Of a stretch of 64,000 nucleotides of DNA, positions 1-11,158 are shown piece by piece. Origin of the DNA: Pleurodeles waltl. Taxonomy: Eukaryota > Chordata > Amphibia > Caudata > Salamandridae. The stretch is from the NCBI RefSeq assembly GCF_031143425.1, contig NC_090447.1, positions 136,605,106-136,669,105 of the forward strand, read 5' to 3'. Each line of letters starts with the position of its first letter. Positions within the stretch are counted from its first letter, which is position 1. Position numbers and translations under genes: made by a program. Under the pieces are notes generated by a model. The model was not told the DNA's origin. It did no database searches and was given only the letters and a program-made list of their open reading frames with translations.

Positions 1-3000
1 GCGAATGCCATTCTGTGTTTCTGTGTTGGTTTGTGCAGAACGTATGAAATGTTACTCATAGGTCACGAAAATGCACAGCATTGCACTGTGGACAACCCAT
101 TTAAAAAAAAAAACCTCAGGCGTACACTCCCTAATTCGTTCACCATAAACGGGAGATGATTTGCAATCTAATTTATTTTCTCTCCTACTGTTGGCAACTA
201 CGTATATACCAAGAGCACATGAACAGGATTACAGTGTAGGTGTCAGGGGAGGTTCTTGATGTTTTCAGTAATTACCACAAATTAACTGAAAACTACGCCA
301 AATCCAATAACACCAAGCTGCAAAGATAAAATGAAGCTATGGGGCCGATTTACAAAAGCATTTCTTAGCATCTGAAGTAGTACTCCCGAAGTACGTTGTC
401 AAGTACCCTTAAATGTATTACTAAATTAAAACCGAAACATATAAAATAGGAATAAAATGGTAATATCTAGAGAATATGCACTATTCAAGTAGTACAAATA
501 GAAATATCTGTGATCTCTTTGCACTTTTACTGATAGAGAGCATTACTTCAGGCACTCATAAATGACTCTGTGACTCTCCTCCCATCATTTGTTTTGATGC
601 AGCCATTTTGTAGGGCAGAGCAAGCAAATAAGCATTTCAGACAGTATTTTGGGAAATAATCTTCTTATAGAATGACAGCGTTTTGAAGCACAATATATGG
701 AAATAATGGTTCAATAATCCTCTGCATTAACATTTGATTGGCACAATAAATAAAGGAACACTCAAATGAGAACCTTATACTAGAGCGTGGCTAATATTCT
801 ATGCTATTTAACACCACTTCAACACCATAAAATAGGGGCGCCAGTGCAATATGCTGTGTCTTTCTTTACATACAGTATTAGTACTTGTTAGTACTTGTTC
901 CCACTTTTGATCCCGAAGACCTATGAATATTAACCTAATGGTGCATCATTACGAGTACATTTGACTCGTACCCAATAAAAAATCCAACAAGCCTGGAATT
1001 CCTGAGTCAACATAATAGGGGAGATCCAAATTCACTCCGAGGGTGCTGAGTTGGTGACTATTCTTATTGGAACCCTGAGGTTCTATTATTGACTTACCAG
1101 GTGAGTCTTTAATTCTAGACCGAATTCACCAGGTAAGTCTTCATTAATCGAAATCCGTTTGATGTAAGTTGTAAACATTTAAAAATAGCCTTCAGTACTT
1201 TTATAAAATTTAGACTAGGAAAGGATAACACGAAAAATCTTCATGTAAATGTTTTCACTTTTTATGAACTATTCCAACATATTCATTTATAACTCAAGTG
1301 AAGCACCTTTACGTTCATGAATGAGTCTTAAAGTGTGCTGAAATACCCCCAGCAGCCGAGGTCTGCTATATATGAGCTAGTAATAGAGAATATGTTAATG
1401 GCACATATTTTGCCAAGATCATTTTAGAGTTATAGAGTAGAACCTTTCCATTTTCTTAATCACTTACAACTCTAATTTCACAGTACATCAGCCCCTTTCC
1501 TTTTGCTCATAACCCTTCAAAATCTATTCTATAAACACACTGCTGAAACGTCCACTCGCTTTGCACTAAAACATTTTTTTTAAATGACACGAGCAGTTTC
1601 AGAAGCTTCAGGGAAATGCAACATTTTACACTCAATGATTTCAAATATTTATCAGAGAATTTCCCCAGGCGAAGGCCGTTACAGGCCTTTCTTATCTGGG
1701 CTATTCAAGGCAGACATGCCGCCATTATCACAATGGCAACCATCACAGTGTGTTGGTCAGGGCGATGCCTCATTTGATCTCCCCTTTCTTGCTCTTGGCA
1801 TTTGTTTATGCCACACAATGCAGACAATTTCAGATGACCTTGTGAAATGCTTAAACCGCTTCCGCGGCTCTACTCATTCTTGTTCAACTGGCAAGAGAAA
1901 TATAACGTTGTAAATAGATTAATCTCTTCAACTAATTGCTTACATTATGACATCACGAATTTCAATCTCCTTGCGTTGTATTTGAGATTTTAGGTTTACA
2001 AAAACTGGGCATTGCTCTTGTGAATGGCTGAGAAAGGATAATAGGACATTGAGCAAGACCCCGTTCCATTACCAGTCCTTAAGGCCCTGATTTACTGAAC
2101 GTCGGAATATAGATAGCTATTTACCAGTATGGACTTCGATTCACCAAAATGCCGGAAATCACATTGCATGCTCTTTGACCCTTCTCTGACCCTTAGCCCT
2201 GATGAAATAACATGATATTGGGCTCTGAGAAAGCCACAATGAGTGACATTTTAGAAGAAGATGTTGAATTATTATTATTTTTTTGAAATCTAAGCCTAGA
2301 TTTGAATAGCCTATCATTTGCAAAGCTGGAGGATGAAAAGGGACTCTATGACCACCAAACAGAGAAATGATCATTCATTCATCACACACCGAAGGTCACC
2401 ATTGCCCAGAAAAGAAACAGAACAGTTGTTCAGATACTTGTTTTTACTGCCCATGTCTATGTTAGAGAGTCCTTGTTTGCATCTGGACGAGAGAGAACAA
2501 CACCCGATCCCGTTGGCATTGTTCACTCCTTTTAACATGGGAATTTGAAAAAGACATATCAGTCGTTAACATGGCCTGCGTCAAGTTGAAGGTGGTAAAT
2601 AGCGTTGCTTGCAAGATGCACACTTCGGGCACTTCCAGCATTAGGTGCTTTGTAAATGCTATATAATCAGTGCTCATCGTTTATAGTAATTGATCGAAGA
2701 GAACAGTGATTTTACGAAAATTCCACAGCAACATGTTCCAGAGGAAGGGTCTGTATGAGGGTCCTGGGAACAAGGGTCACACCTTACTGAGTTTCATAAA
2801 GTCGAAGAGCAGCAGGACAACAGAGAACAGGGTGAAAAGAGCAGGTGTGCTGCAGCGGGAGGTCAGCAGTGTCTACAAGGAGGGACAGCTTCTCTAAGTA
2901 TGTCCAGTGGTCTTTTTCCCCTCTTTCTCCTGTCTCACTCTTGTGTTCTCTGTCTGGTTTTTCAATGTAATTACTTTTTCTTACCCATCTTTCCCCATCT

Positions 3001-3365
3001 TGCTCTTCCTAAATTGAATTCTCTGTTTAGTTGTCTGGCCTTCTCACTTCTGCCTTTCTCACATATATCTATCACCTTCCTGCTTATTATAAGCCATATT
3101 TATCATTAGTTCACACAATGCAACACAGTAAGGCATCTTGCTGCACTGCGTGAAAGGGAGAATGTATCTATATGCTAAAATACAGCACATTCCTGCTTTC
3201 TGCCTGCACTGGTGCATGAACTGCAGAATGCAGCATGCATAGAAAGAGGAAAAAAGCAAGGAGAAATAAAGATATTTCTCCTCGTTACTCCTGCTCTGAC
3301 TCATGCCCAGGTCCACCAGTATTGGGAAATCTCGGAATGCTTTTGAATCCATGAGTGGATGCATG
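1..3365. other. Unassigned AT-rich flank, no gene recognised
   Basis: I see no coding region, RNA gene or bounded repeat here. Open frames are short (at most about 110 codons), lack recognisable motifs and lie in AT-rich sequence on both strands, as expected by chance. The right end (about 3200-3369) is the left flank of the endogenous retrovirus and should continue directly into sequence after 16928. It could be ancient repeat or plain intergenic DNA; I cannot tell which. Confidence 0.5.
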
Positions 3366-3369
3366 GGTA
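3366..3369. repeat. Target site duplication GGTA, left copy
   Basis: GGTA directly abuts the TGAT terminus of the left LTR. The same four bases follow the right LTR at 16925-16928. A 4-bp duplication fits retroviruses of the gamma, epsilon and spuma type. It fixes the provirus ends. Confidence 0.8.
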
Positions 3370-3635
3370 TGATAACGCGTCCAGTCCTCATAAATTACCT
3401 GTAACTGGACACGTTGGAGGTCGGTGAACCTTTTAGCCGAGTTGGACTCTCCTCATCCTAGAATAGTCGATCACTTAAATCAATAATCAATAACTATTGT
3501 AATCGATACCCAATACTCAATTAATAGATTGAAATAACACACTAGGAATCAATAACAGTTGGTATTTCGACGCACCATGACCTTTCAGTCATGAATAACC
3601 ACACCAGTTTATTAAAAGTTAATGAGTTTATTTCC

Positions 3636-3821
3636 CTATATTAACAAAGCTAGCACAATGTATATAAGTCTCAAAACCAAATGATATATGTATATGAACA
3701 TTACTAGCTGTCCATAGCGGCGGAAGAAACGCAATCTACGCAAAATCTGTATTATAATGCACTCGGATATAGCAATGCAAATTACTAATATAAGTAACTG
3801 AATTTGACTAATTTCATACAT
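3636..3821 (-). other. Small hydrophobic ORF (61 codons) in the 3' LTR
   Basis: An ATG-started frame of 61 residues, rich in Ile, Leu, Val and Tyr, with an internal basic patch (RRLRFFRR). It suggests two hydrophobic segments around a charged loop. The same frame is open in the other LTR at 15609-15794 with only three residue differences. Its start lies upstream of the LTR TATA motif, so only the 3' copy could be carried on a genomic-length transcript. No family is recognised, and shared ancestry of the LTRs alone could explain the conservation. Confidence 0.2.
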
Positions 3822-4261
3822 CGGTCAGCATAACAAGATCTTAATTTAACATGGTGCATCAGATGAAAACCCTTGACTAACCTCTAATTAGCATTGGCAT
3901 GTGGGGTTTCATGCAAAATGAATTTAGTCAACACAAATTTGGAGAACTTCTAGCTTGGGCCCTATCCAAATAGCAGTTGGTACTAAAAGGAAAAACACAA
4001 TGCATAATACAATTATCCTTTCATAATTACCAATTACAATCAGCATTCAAGAAAGTCTTCGTCCTCCAGGTACCGGTTCGATCAGCATGGGGCAGATTTC
4101 CAATTGGGACAAAATTAAGGGCAAACTTCCTTGCAGCAGCAAGGAGGATGGGGCAAAGTTACTGCATGGGCAAAACGGGGCAAATTAATGTTAAAGTCTC
4201 TAGGGTGAGAATTTTTAAAGTCTCTTTCTCTGGAATAGAGAAAAGGGCATCAAGATGTCGT

Positions 4262-4272
4262 CCAAGATGGCG
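4262..4272. promoter_or_regulatory. YY1-like motif in the 3' LTR
   Basis: CCAAGATGGCG matches the AANATGGCG core bound by YY1. It recurs at the equivalent place in the 5' LTR (16236-16246), inside U3 of the element. Binding is inference from the motif only. Confidence 0.35.
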
Positions 4273-5023
4273 TCTAGCATTTGGCTTCAAAGATAGCATC
4301 AAGGAAAATGGCTGACTTCTCTTTGTCCGGTGGGTTTAAATAAGAAACATTCCAAATTCAGCAGGGTCTTCCATTGGAGGGTTCATAGGGTGGCTTCAAT
4401 TTGACCAATGAATAATGTCATTCTCCTAGTACTCATTTATGCATACATTGTCCTTGGAGCCTTGGAACGCAATTTGCAACAAGGTTTTCCAATTATTTCG
4501 GTATCAGTACTTCTTATTGTCCGCACCTGCAGAGACGGACATTGTATCAAAGGGGATGAAACTGGCCTAGCACGAAACCTTGGAGATAAGTGTATTAGTC
4601 ATCTCTACTGGAAAAATACAACCTTAGAGTAAAATATACATTTTATTAGTTTAAGGAAAAGCCACGCAGTTAGAATTTGAGACCAGGCAACAAGGCCAAA
4701 GCCTCTACTAAATTTAAGCTAAGCATCAAACAGTTTCAACAAGAAATCATGGCACACATTTGCAATTATGACGGATTATTACATTTTCAATTCTTCATGA
4801 TTAATAAAGCCAGTTTATAATAATGGCGAACTACCCAGAGGGCACAATCTCCCTCGTACATTATTTTCTTTGCTAAAATCACACTACATTATACGATTTT
4901 GGTTACATGATATGTGAATATATGTTGATCCTTCTTTTTCTGCATCATCAATCGCTCCTCTGATGACTAATTATGTCATCACACCAAATCTTCCCACAAA
5001 TTGTACTACATTAAAATTCTGTT

Positions 5024-6656
5024 TTAGTAATTTGCCATTTCAGTCAATTCCCTCTTTCTTTTGGTTCCCTTTGATTTTTCTCTGTATATTTCTACAATTT
5101 TGGTTTGTTCTTTCTCTTCTCTTCTCCTCTTGTTTCTTGTTTTCAGTATTTTAATAGCTTTCCATATTCCCCAAATGCCTAATAAACAAATTAATATTAT
5201 TAATATTCCTTTTACTATTTTCAGTAATATTCCGTACAAACATTGCAGAGCCAATTTCCCACAGAAGCAAATCATTTTCCAACCTTTTCCCACACTCCTG
5301 GTTCTTTCAATTCCTTCAAATCTGTACTTTCGTTAGTTAAATTTGTAAGCATTTTTCTAATTTGCCCGCTGTTGTCCGGAATATAAGAACAACAGTGACG
5401 TGTACCGATCATTTTGCAAACGCCGCCATCCTTTGCTAAAAGAATGTCTAAGGCAAGCCGATTTTGAAGAGTCATAGCTCTTTCTGCAGCAAGTTCAGCA
5501 TCCATCAGGATTATAGCTCCTGAAAATGTTGTCAACATGTTATCCACAATAGTAGATAACTTTCGTATTTTGATTGAATTCAATATAACTCCTACTGAAG
5601 GAACCATTGCTCCAAATATATCTCCTACCACACCAGAAGCTGTCTCCCTTTTCTGAACATGATGTGATTCAGACAGCTTTGGGAATTTCTTTAAGTCGTC
5701 TAGCTGATAAATCTTTGGGTATACTATTCCCAAATAACATTTCCCATACCATCCTTTAGGAAGACGATAATAGGCGTTAAGTCCACAAATATAATATATC
5801 CCTGGAATAACTGGGTCTTGTCCATTCAACATGAACGTCCATTTAGCTTGAAACAAAAACGTATGTTTACATTCACTCGTTCCCACAAAGATCTTGTCAT
5901 AATATGATTTAGGTCTATATACTCAGAGCCTCCCTACAAGTAAGGTATCTAAAGCTATCTTCCCTTGTGTTTTGCAAAAGCATAATTATCTACAGATGTC
6001 CTCTTGTGTAATTCCTTTTCTAATCTCTCCTTCTCCTCTTTTCTCCTATCATCAGTGTGATCTAGAAAACTTTTCTCTATTGGTGAAAGAAAGCAGGTAA
6101 GGTTTTCTCTGTGAGCGTGATCTGTGTGAAAAGGTGATAATGGCTCGAAGAAGCTCCTAACTAACTTTATATAATAATCTCTTGCTGTTTTACTCAAAAG
6201 CTCTATTATGGGGATATATGCAAATGTAACATCCTGATTGGAATAAAAGTAGTGAATGTACTCCTGGCCATAAACTCTAGTCATTAATATAATGCATGAA
6301 ATTCCGTATGTAAGAGGCATGCTATGATATGTCACTCCTTCTTTTACTGAGGTAGGTATTTGTGTGCACACATAACAATCTTTCGCATTCATTGTCTCAA
6401 CATACTAATCCAACAAGCGATAGAAAACGTTTGAAGAAAGTTCCTTCTTATCATGCAAATATTTCTCGTATTGTTCGAGTTTCCGTTGAGGAGTTAGTTC
6501 AGTAGTAGTAGGTCTAGAAGTAGAAGCATCATTCGCGTCTCTCTCATTCTTCCCATGCATTCCAAGAACTATTGCTATAATGATTAGTACGCATGCAGTT
6601 ATTAAGCCTATACACACATATTTACAACACTTCATTTTATGATTATCGCCTGGCAT
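5024..6656 (-). pseudogene. env: env remnant (surface and transmembrane subunits)
   Basis: About 1.6 kb encoding a retroviral envelope in pieces. The first ATG (6656) opens an 83-codon segment with a strongly hydrophobic stretch at residues 14-31, probably a leader or signal anchor. After an in-frame TAG (6405-6407) comes a segment with a CYVC motif, a CXXC as in disulphide-linked envelopes. A frameshift and stop lie between about 5890 and 5955. The next frame (5886-5272) holds the end of the surface subunit, a basic QKR cleavage-like site, a glycine-rich fusion-peptide-like stretch and CX7CC. A final frameshift near 5275-5290 leads into the membrane span and a basic cytoplasmic tail ending at 5024. 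At least one stop and two frameshifts break the gene, so no full envelope can be made from this copy. Confidence 0.85.
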
Positions 6657-6894
6657 GATCTATATAGAATCAGAAAGTTGAAGATGCTTTATCAAATCAG
6701 ATCTGCAGATGTGTATAAAGCTGAACGAGTTCAATGTTCACACTGTTTTCCTTTAGCAGCTTAGTCTCTTATCGGTTAGCAGCTTTGTCTCAAAATCGAT
6801 TTCAAAGTCAATCAAGTTAGCAATGTCTTAGCCGGTTCAAAAGTCAATAAGGTTGTTAGTGTCTTTTTTTGTAATGTTCATGGGATTTCACTTC
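6657..6894 (-). other. Pol-env intergenic stretch
   Basis: A 238-bp non-coding gap between the end of the Pol tail and the first env ATG. It carries short imperfect repeats of the form AGCAGCTTWGTCTC and of TCAAAGTCAATMA, visible on the plus strand at 6757-6860. No gene is seen. A splice acceptor for env would be expected hereabouts, but I cannot fix it. Confidence 0.4.
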
Positions 6895-7653
6895 TCAAGT
6901 ACCAAAGTGAAGTTCCGCCTCTTCGTTCTCAAGACTGAGAGATAGGAATTCGTCTGACCAATCGTTAGTGGCTATGTATGCCCACTCCGGACCAGAATAT
7001 CTTCTGCTCGGTATTCTTTTCCTCTTTAATTTTGCATCTCCTTTTGATTCTCTCTCACTGGTACTTTCTTCCTTGGCTGGGTCTTTCTTTTCACTCGGTG
7101 TTGCTATTGCGACAGACACTTCTGTTCTTTTCTCTTTCAACTTTGGCCCTTCATTTTCATTTGATATTTCTTTAGTCCTTAGTTTCACTGGCGATATGCT
7201 TTGCCTCCGTTTTGCACTGTTTTCACCTGAGGGACCTGCAACTGGTTCTGGGCGAGGTTGAACGACTTCACCCTGTCCCGTCTCCTCTTCTCCCCCTAGA
7301 AGGTCAATCAGGTTTTCTTTTTCTTTTCCTGTATCGTCTGCTTCAGGGAAAGCCCTCCTCTGATCAGGCTCTCCTGCTTCTTCACCTGTCGCAGGCTCTT
7401 TGTCACCCTCAGGATCTTCGTCACTTTCTGATGTTTCTCCTCCGTTCTCCTCAAATGGATCAGCTATTTCTTCTTCAGAAAATATCTCTCCCTCCTCTAT
7501 TTCTGCTTGTTCGCCTCCAGGTTCTCGTTGTTCTGTCTCGGTGCCTGGTACTCTCTTGTCAGTCACTGGCGATTTCAGCGCTTCAACTTCCTCTTCTGTG
7601 GGGCATGTCACCCTTTTCGTGTAACTGGCGTGAATCCAGTTGGGAACTCCCGC
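6895..7653 (-). pseudogene. Long acidic/basic C-terminal tail of Pol
   Basis: About 250 codons run in frame from the end of the integrase C-terminal domain (VPNWIHASYTKR, from 7653) to a stop at 6895. The first half is very acidic, rich in Glu, Asp and Gly, with a LIDLL motif. The second half is Lys/Arg/Ser-rich with a KLKRKR patch, and it closes on an aromatic/acidic segment (GPEWAY, NDWSDEF). The reading has no ATG near its start and is continuous with integrase, so I read it as a Pol extension, not a separate accessory gene. Known gammaretroviral integrases end with a much shorter tail that binds BET proteins; a similar role for KLKRKR is only a guess. Confidence 0.7.
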
Positions 7654-8776
7654 TCACTTCACAGCGGTAGTAGTCATCTGAATCACTTGGAAAGGTCCTT
7701 TCCAACGGGGTTCCAGGCACTACTTCCTCACGTGCTTCTTTATCACAACCCAGTCACCTGCTTTCAGGGCGTGTCCTGGACCTTGGATCGGTGGCAAGGT
7801 GGTTGCCTCCACCTGGTGAGAAAAAGAGCGTACCACATCAGCTAGACATGCAGTAGTCCAATACCATATCATCTATAATATTTAAAAGAGCATTTGCAGG
7901 AACTGCTGGAAGCCTCATGGATCTGCCCATGAGGATCTCGTGCGGGGACAGTCCAGTCTTCCTATCAGGGGTGTTTCTCATTGACATTAACACCAAGGGC
8001 AATGAGTCAGGCCATTTCAGGTTTGTTGATGCACAGATTTTCGCCATCCTCGATTTCAATGTGCCATTCATTTGCTCCACTAGACTTGATGCTTCAGGGC
8101 GGTAGCTACAATGCAATTTTTGCTCAATGTTCAGCGCTGCACACAATCATTTTATTACTTCGTTATTGAAGTGACTTCCCCTATCTGATTCTAAGGAGAT
8201 CGGGAATCCAAAACGTGGTATTAGTTCTCTCAAGAGTAGTTTTGCAACTGTGAGACTGTCATTTCTGCGTGTAGGGTATGCTTCAATCCAGTGACTAAAA
8301 ATACACACAATCACCAACACATACTTCAAGCCTCCATGCACAGGCATTTCAATAAAATCCATTTGCATCCTGCTGAACGGACCTCCTGCCCTCCCAATGT
8401 GGCTCAAATTTACTACTGTTCCTTTCCCTGCGTTCATTTGATGGCAAATGACGCAATGATAGCAAACTGCTTCAGCAACTTGACGGAATTTGGGGTTAAA
8501 CCAATCAGTTTTGAATAGTCTAACCATGGCGTCCCTTCCAAGATGGGCTTGTCCATGGTAGAATCTGGCCAACTGTGACAAAAGACTGTTTGACAGAACC
8601 AATTTCCCTTCACTTGAAACCCACAAATCATCCAGTTTCTTTATGCATTGCAATTTGGTCCATGAGAGTTTCTCATCTTCACTAACATCGTTCTGTAAGG
8701 ACTTCAATTCATCCATTGTATCTACAACCTTTAGAGCAAAAGCTTCACTTGGTTCAAGTTCTGGCTCATTTATCAA
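7654..8776 (-). pseudogene. Integrase domain
   Basis: The zinc-binding region is HX3H (HGQAH) followed by CVIC. The catalytic core shows the first Asp in MQMDFIEMP, the second in LESDRGSHFNN and the Glu in SLVEQMNGTLK, completing DDE. A TGA (8147-8149) separates the second and third catalytic residues. After a frameshift near 7840 the C-terminal domain is recognisable by GDWVVIKKH and LEPRWKGPFQV, typical of gamma-type integrases, with stops at 7720-7722 and 7654-7656. Confidence 0.88.
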
Positions 8777-8782
8777 GTTCCA

Positions 8783-9991
8783 TTAATCTCTGAGCAATAT
8801 ACAGTTCAATGCGCAAAACCTTGCAACTTGATCTGCATATCCATTTCCCAAAGAAATGTAATCCTGCGATTTTGAGTGTGCACTGCATTTTACCACTGCT
8901 ACTTCTCCTTGTAACTGGATGGCATGTAACAATTCTCTTATTCTTTCACCATTCTTCACTGGTGATCCTGAAGAGGTCATGAAGACTCTCTGTGACCACA
9001 ACTGTCCAAAGTCATGCACTATTCCAAATCCGTACTGACTCTCAGTGTAAATGGTGACTTTCATTAATGCGGAAAGTTGGCAAGCTCTAGTAAGTGCTAC
9101 CAGCTCTGCTACTTGTGCAGAGTAAACTCCTTGAAACCAAGATGCTTCCAGAACACCTGTTATTGTACACACAGCATATCCTGCTTTCAATATTCCTAGT
9201 GCATCTCTTAAACATGAACCATCAACAAAAATAACTTGATCATTTTCTTCCAACCGGGTGTCTTTGATGTCAGGTCTTGGTTTTGTACAAAATTCAGTCA
9301 CCTGAAGACAGTCGTGCTCGATGTCTTCAGCGTTTTCAATTTTGACATTTTCACTGGGAAACAAAGTTGCTGGATTCAACGTAGTGCACCTTTTCAGCTG
9401 CACATTAGGTGAACCCAAAATGATTGTCTCGTACCTTGTAAGCCTAGCACCGGTCATGTGCTGTGTTCGGGAACGTGTCAAAAGTATCTCGACTGAGTGA
9501 GGGACCATGACTGTTAATGGATGTCCCATCACTATTCCTTCTCTCTGATTTAAGCTGATACCAGCTGCTGCTACGGCACGTGAGCATCCTGGCAGTGCTG
9601 CTTCGACCGGATCCAGAGTAGCTGAAAAATATGCTACTGGTCTGTTTACGCCACCATGGGCTTGAGTCAAGACAGACAAGGAACATGCATCACGTTCATG
9701 ACAAAACAATGTGAAAGGCTTTGTGTAATCAGGCATACCTAAAGCTGGAGCCCTGCACATGCATTCCTTTAATTCAATAAAAGCATCCATCTCATCTCCT
9801 TTCAGCTCGATTTCATCCTGCGCATCTTTTTGGGTCAGTTTCAGTAAAGGTTTTGCTAGAGTTGAGAAATTGGGAATCCATTGGCTCACCATTCCCAAAA
9901 ACTTTCTCACCTCTCTTCTCCTCTTCGGTGGACTCATTTGAAGTACACTTGTTATTCTTTCTTTCAAAATTCTTCGTGACCCTTTCTCTAT
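8783..9991 (-). pseudogene. RT connection and RNase H domain
   Basis: This continues the RT frame after a TGA at 9992-9994. The connection region has PKRRREVRKFLGMVSQW. RNase H follows with FVDGSC (first Asp), AELVAL (Glu), YTESQYGFG where an Asp is normally found, and NGYADQVAR (last Asp). The third acidic residue is Glu (codon GAG), an unusual substitution that may reflect decay. The frame ends at TAA 8783-8785, just before integrase. Confidence 0.85.
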
Positions 9992-10687
9992 TCAGTGACC
10001 CAAATATTTCACTTTCTTCTGGCAGAATTGTAATTTCGAAGGGGACACTTTGTGTCCGTTCCTTCCCAAATGGTTCAATAGGGCAACGGTATCAGCTGTA
10101 CAGTCACTTTCTGTCTTAGATGCGATCAGCAAATCGTCAATGTACTGTACCAAGGCTGATTCAAATGGTAATTCCAATGATTCCAAATCTTTCTTTAGAA
10201 TCTGATTGAAAATTGATGGTGACTCCGAAAATCCTTGAGGAATTCGACACCAACTATAGACTCGGTCTAGGAATTTGAAGCAAAAGAGAAATTGGCTGTC
10301 CTCATGAAGAGGCACAGAAAAGAATGCTTGTGACAAGTCGATGACTGAGAACCACTCAGCATCACAGGGAACTTGAAACATTATCACAGCTGGATTTGGT
10401 ACTACGGGACAACATTTGTCTACTATGTCATTTATTTTCCTCAAATCCTGAACAATCCGGACCTTTCCACTCGGTTTTATCAGTCCCATAATTGGTGAAT
10501 TACATTGACTGCTTAACACTTCTTTTAGTACTCCCTGTTTTACAAACTCATCAATGAGTTGGGCGACTTTCATGAGGGTGTCTTGCGCCATATGGTATTG
10601 TGGTGTCTGGGGAAAGGTTACATTGGGTTTTACAGTCACCTTCACTGGTTCTACTCCTTTGACCAATCCTACTTCTTTCCCTGTCAT
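9992..10687 (-). pseudogene. Reverse transcriptase catalytic region
   Basis: The fingers-palm order is clear: a substrate-contacting stretch with PIMGLIKPSGKVRIVQDLR, then VIDLSQAFFSVPL with the first catalytic Asp, IPQGFSESPSIFNQ, and the YIDDLLIAS box with the catalytic Asp pair. The segment is in frame with protease upstream but separated by TAG 10691-10693. It ends at TGA 9992-9994 right after KYLGH. The variable residue of the YXDD box is Ile; gammaretroviruses usually have Val. Confidence 0.9.
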
Positions 10688-10690
10688 ATC

Positions 10691-11155
10691 CTATACCTCC
10701 TTTCCAACTGTTTCCTGTAACTCAGCAGGAATATCTGCTTCAGTGAGCATTGGATAAAGAGTAATCAGGGGATACTCTTCATCGACAGTTTCCACTTCGT
10801 CCCCTTCTACGCCGTCCTCTTCTTCCCCATCACTGTTTGTCTGAATTTTAATTCCATCATTTGAACACATAATCGAGCATCCCAATTTACACAATAAATC
10901 TCTCCCTAATAGTGATATCGGGCTCGAGTCCCACACCACAAATTTATGTGACTCTTGATAGTTACCAATTCTGACTTGCACTGAATCAGTGATTGGGTTT
11001 GTCAGGTACCTATTTGCTACTCTCACTACTTGAACTGTTCTCCCTGAAAGTGATAAATTTGGTACTTCGATGCTCCTAACAGTAGAGCGTGTAGCTCCCG
11101 TGTCAACCAAGAATGAAACGCGGTGACCCATAACTCTTCCTTCCACATACGGGCC
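10691..11155 (-). pseudogene. Retroviral aspartic protease
   Basis: About 150 codons starting right after the gag UAG, in the same frame. The active-site triad is FLVDTGATRST (DTG) and the conserved C-terminal loop is LLGRDLLCKLG. A glutamate-rich linker follows before RT. The frame closes at TAG 10691-10693, four bases before the RT frame reopens at its ATG at 10687. The position fits a Gag-Pro-Pol polyprotein made by suppression of the gag stop. Confidence 0.87.
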
Positions 11156-11158
11156 CTA
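11156..11158 (-). promoter_or_regulatory. Candidate programmed readthrough UAG between gag and pro
   Basis: A lone UAG separates the end of gag (CMLAASLEVDQ) from protease in the same frame, and the next bases are GGGC. Gammaretroviruses of the MLV type translate pol by suppressing a UAG at this same place. Unlike the other stops here it sits exactly at the expected domain border. A downstream pseudoknot could not be verified. Confidence 0.55.

Larger units (their letters stand above)
3370..4950 (-). repeat. 3' LTR of the endogenous retrovirus
   Basis: A 1581-bp LTR that is nearly collinear with 15342-16924 along its whole length. On the minus strand it begins TGATGATGCAG and ends GCGTTATCA. 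A TATA motif (minus strand TTATATAC) lies at 3660-3667, with AATAAA signals at 3627-3632 and 3608-3613. This suggests a U3 of about 1.28 kb, a short R and a U5 of about 0.2 kb. The stretch just upstream in the minus sense (4951-4965) is only weakly purine-rich, so the polypurine tract is poor or decayed. Confidence 0.92.
6895..11155 (-). pseudogene. pol: pro-pol remnant (protease, RT, RNase H, integrase, long tail)
   Basis: The region follows the gag UAG (11156-11158) in the same frame and carries domains in retroviral order: protease, reverse transcriptase, RNase H, integrase, then a charged tail. In-frame stops lie at 10691-10693 (TAG), 9992-9994 (TGA), 8783-8785 (TAA), 8147-8149 (TGA), 7720-7722 (TAG) and 7654-7656 (TGA). 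A frameshift near 7840 moves the integrase C-terminal domain into another frame. The order and the integrase C-terminal motif place it with gammaretrovirus-like Pol. It is non-functional as it stands. Confidence 0.9.

Noticed and set aside
1584..1913. 109-codon plus-strand frame in the left flank
   Set aside because: No motif, AT-rich surroundings and no conserved partner, so it is expected by chance.
6895..7611. Independent accessory gene read of the acidic frame
   Set aside because: No ATG at its start, and the frame is continuous with integrase sequence upstream up to TGA 7654-7656, so a Pol tail is the simpler reading.
7212..7845. Plus-strand frames opposite the Pol tail, up to 152 codons
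   Set aside because: They are antisense to a strongly biased acidic coding stretch. The low-complexity Leu/Ser/Phe content mirrors Glu/Lys/Gly codons.
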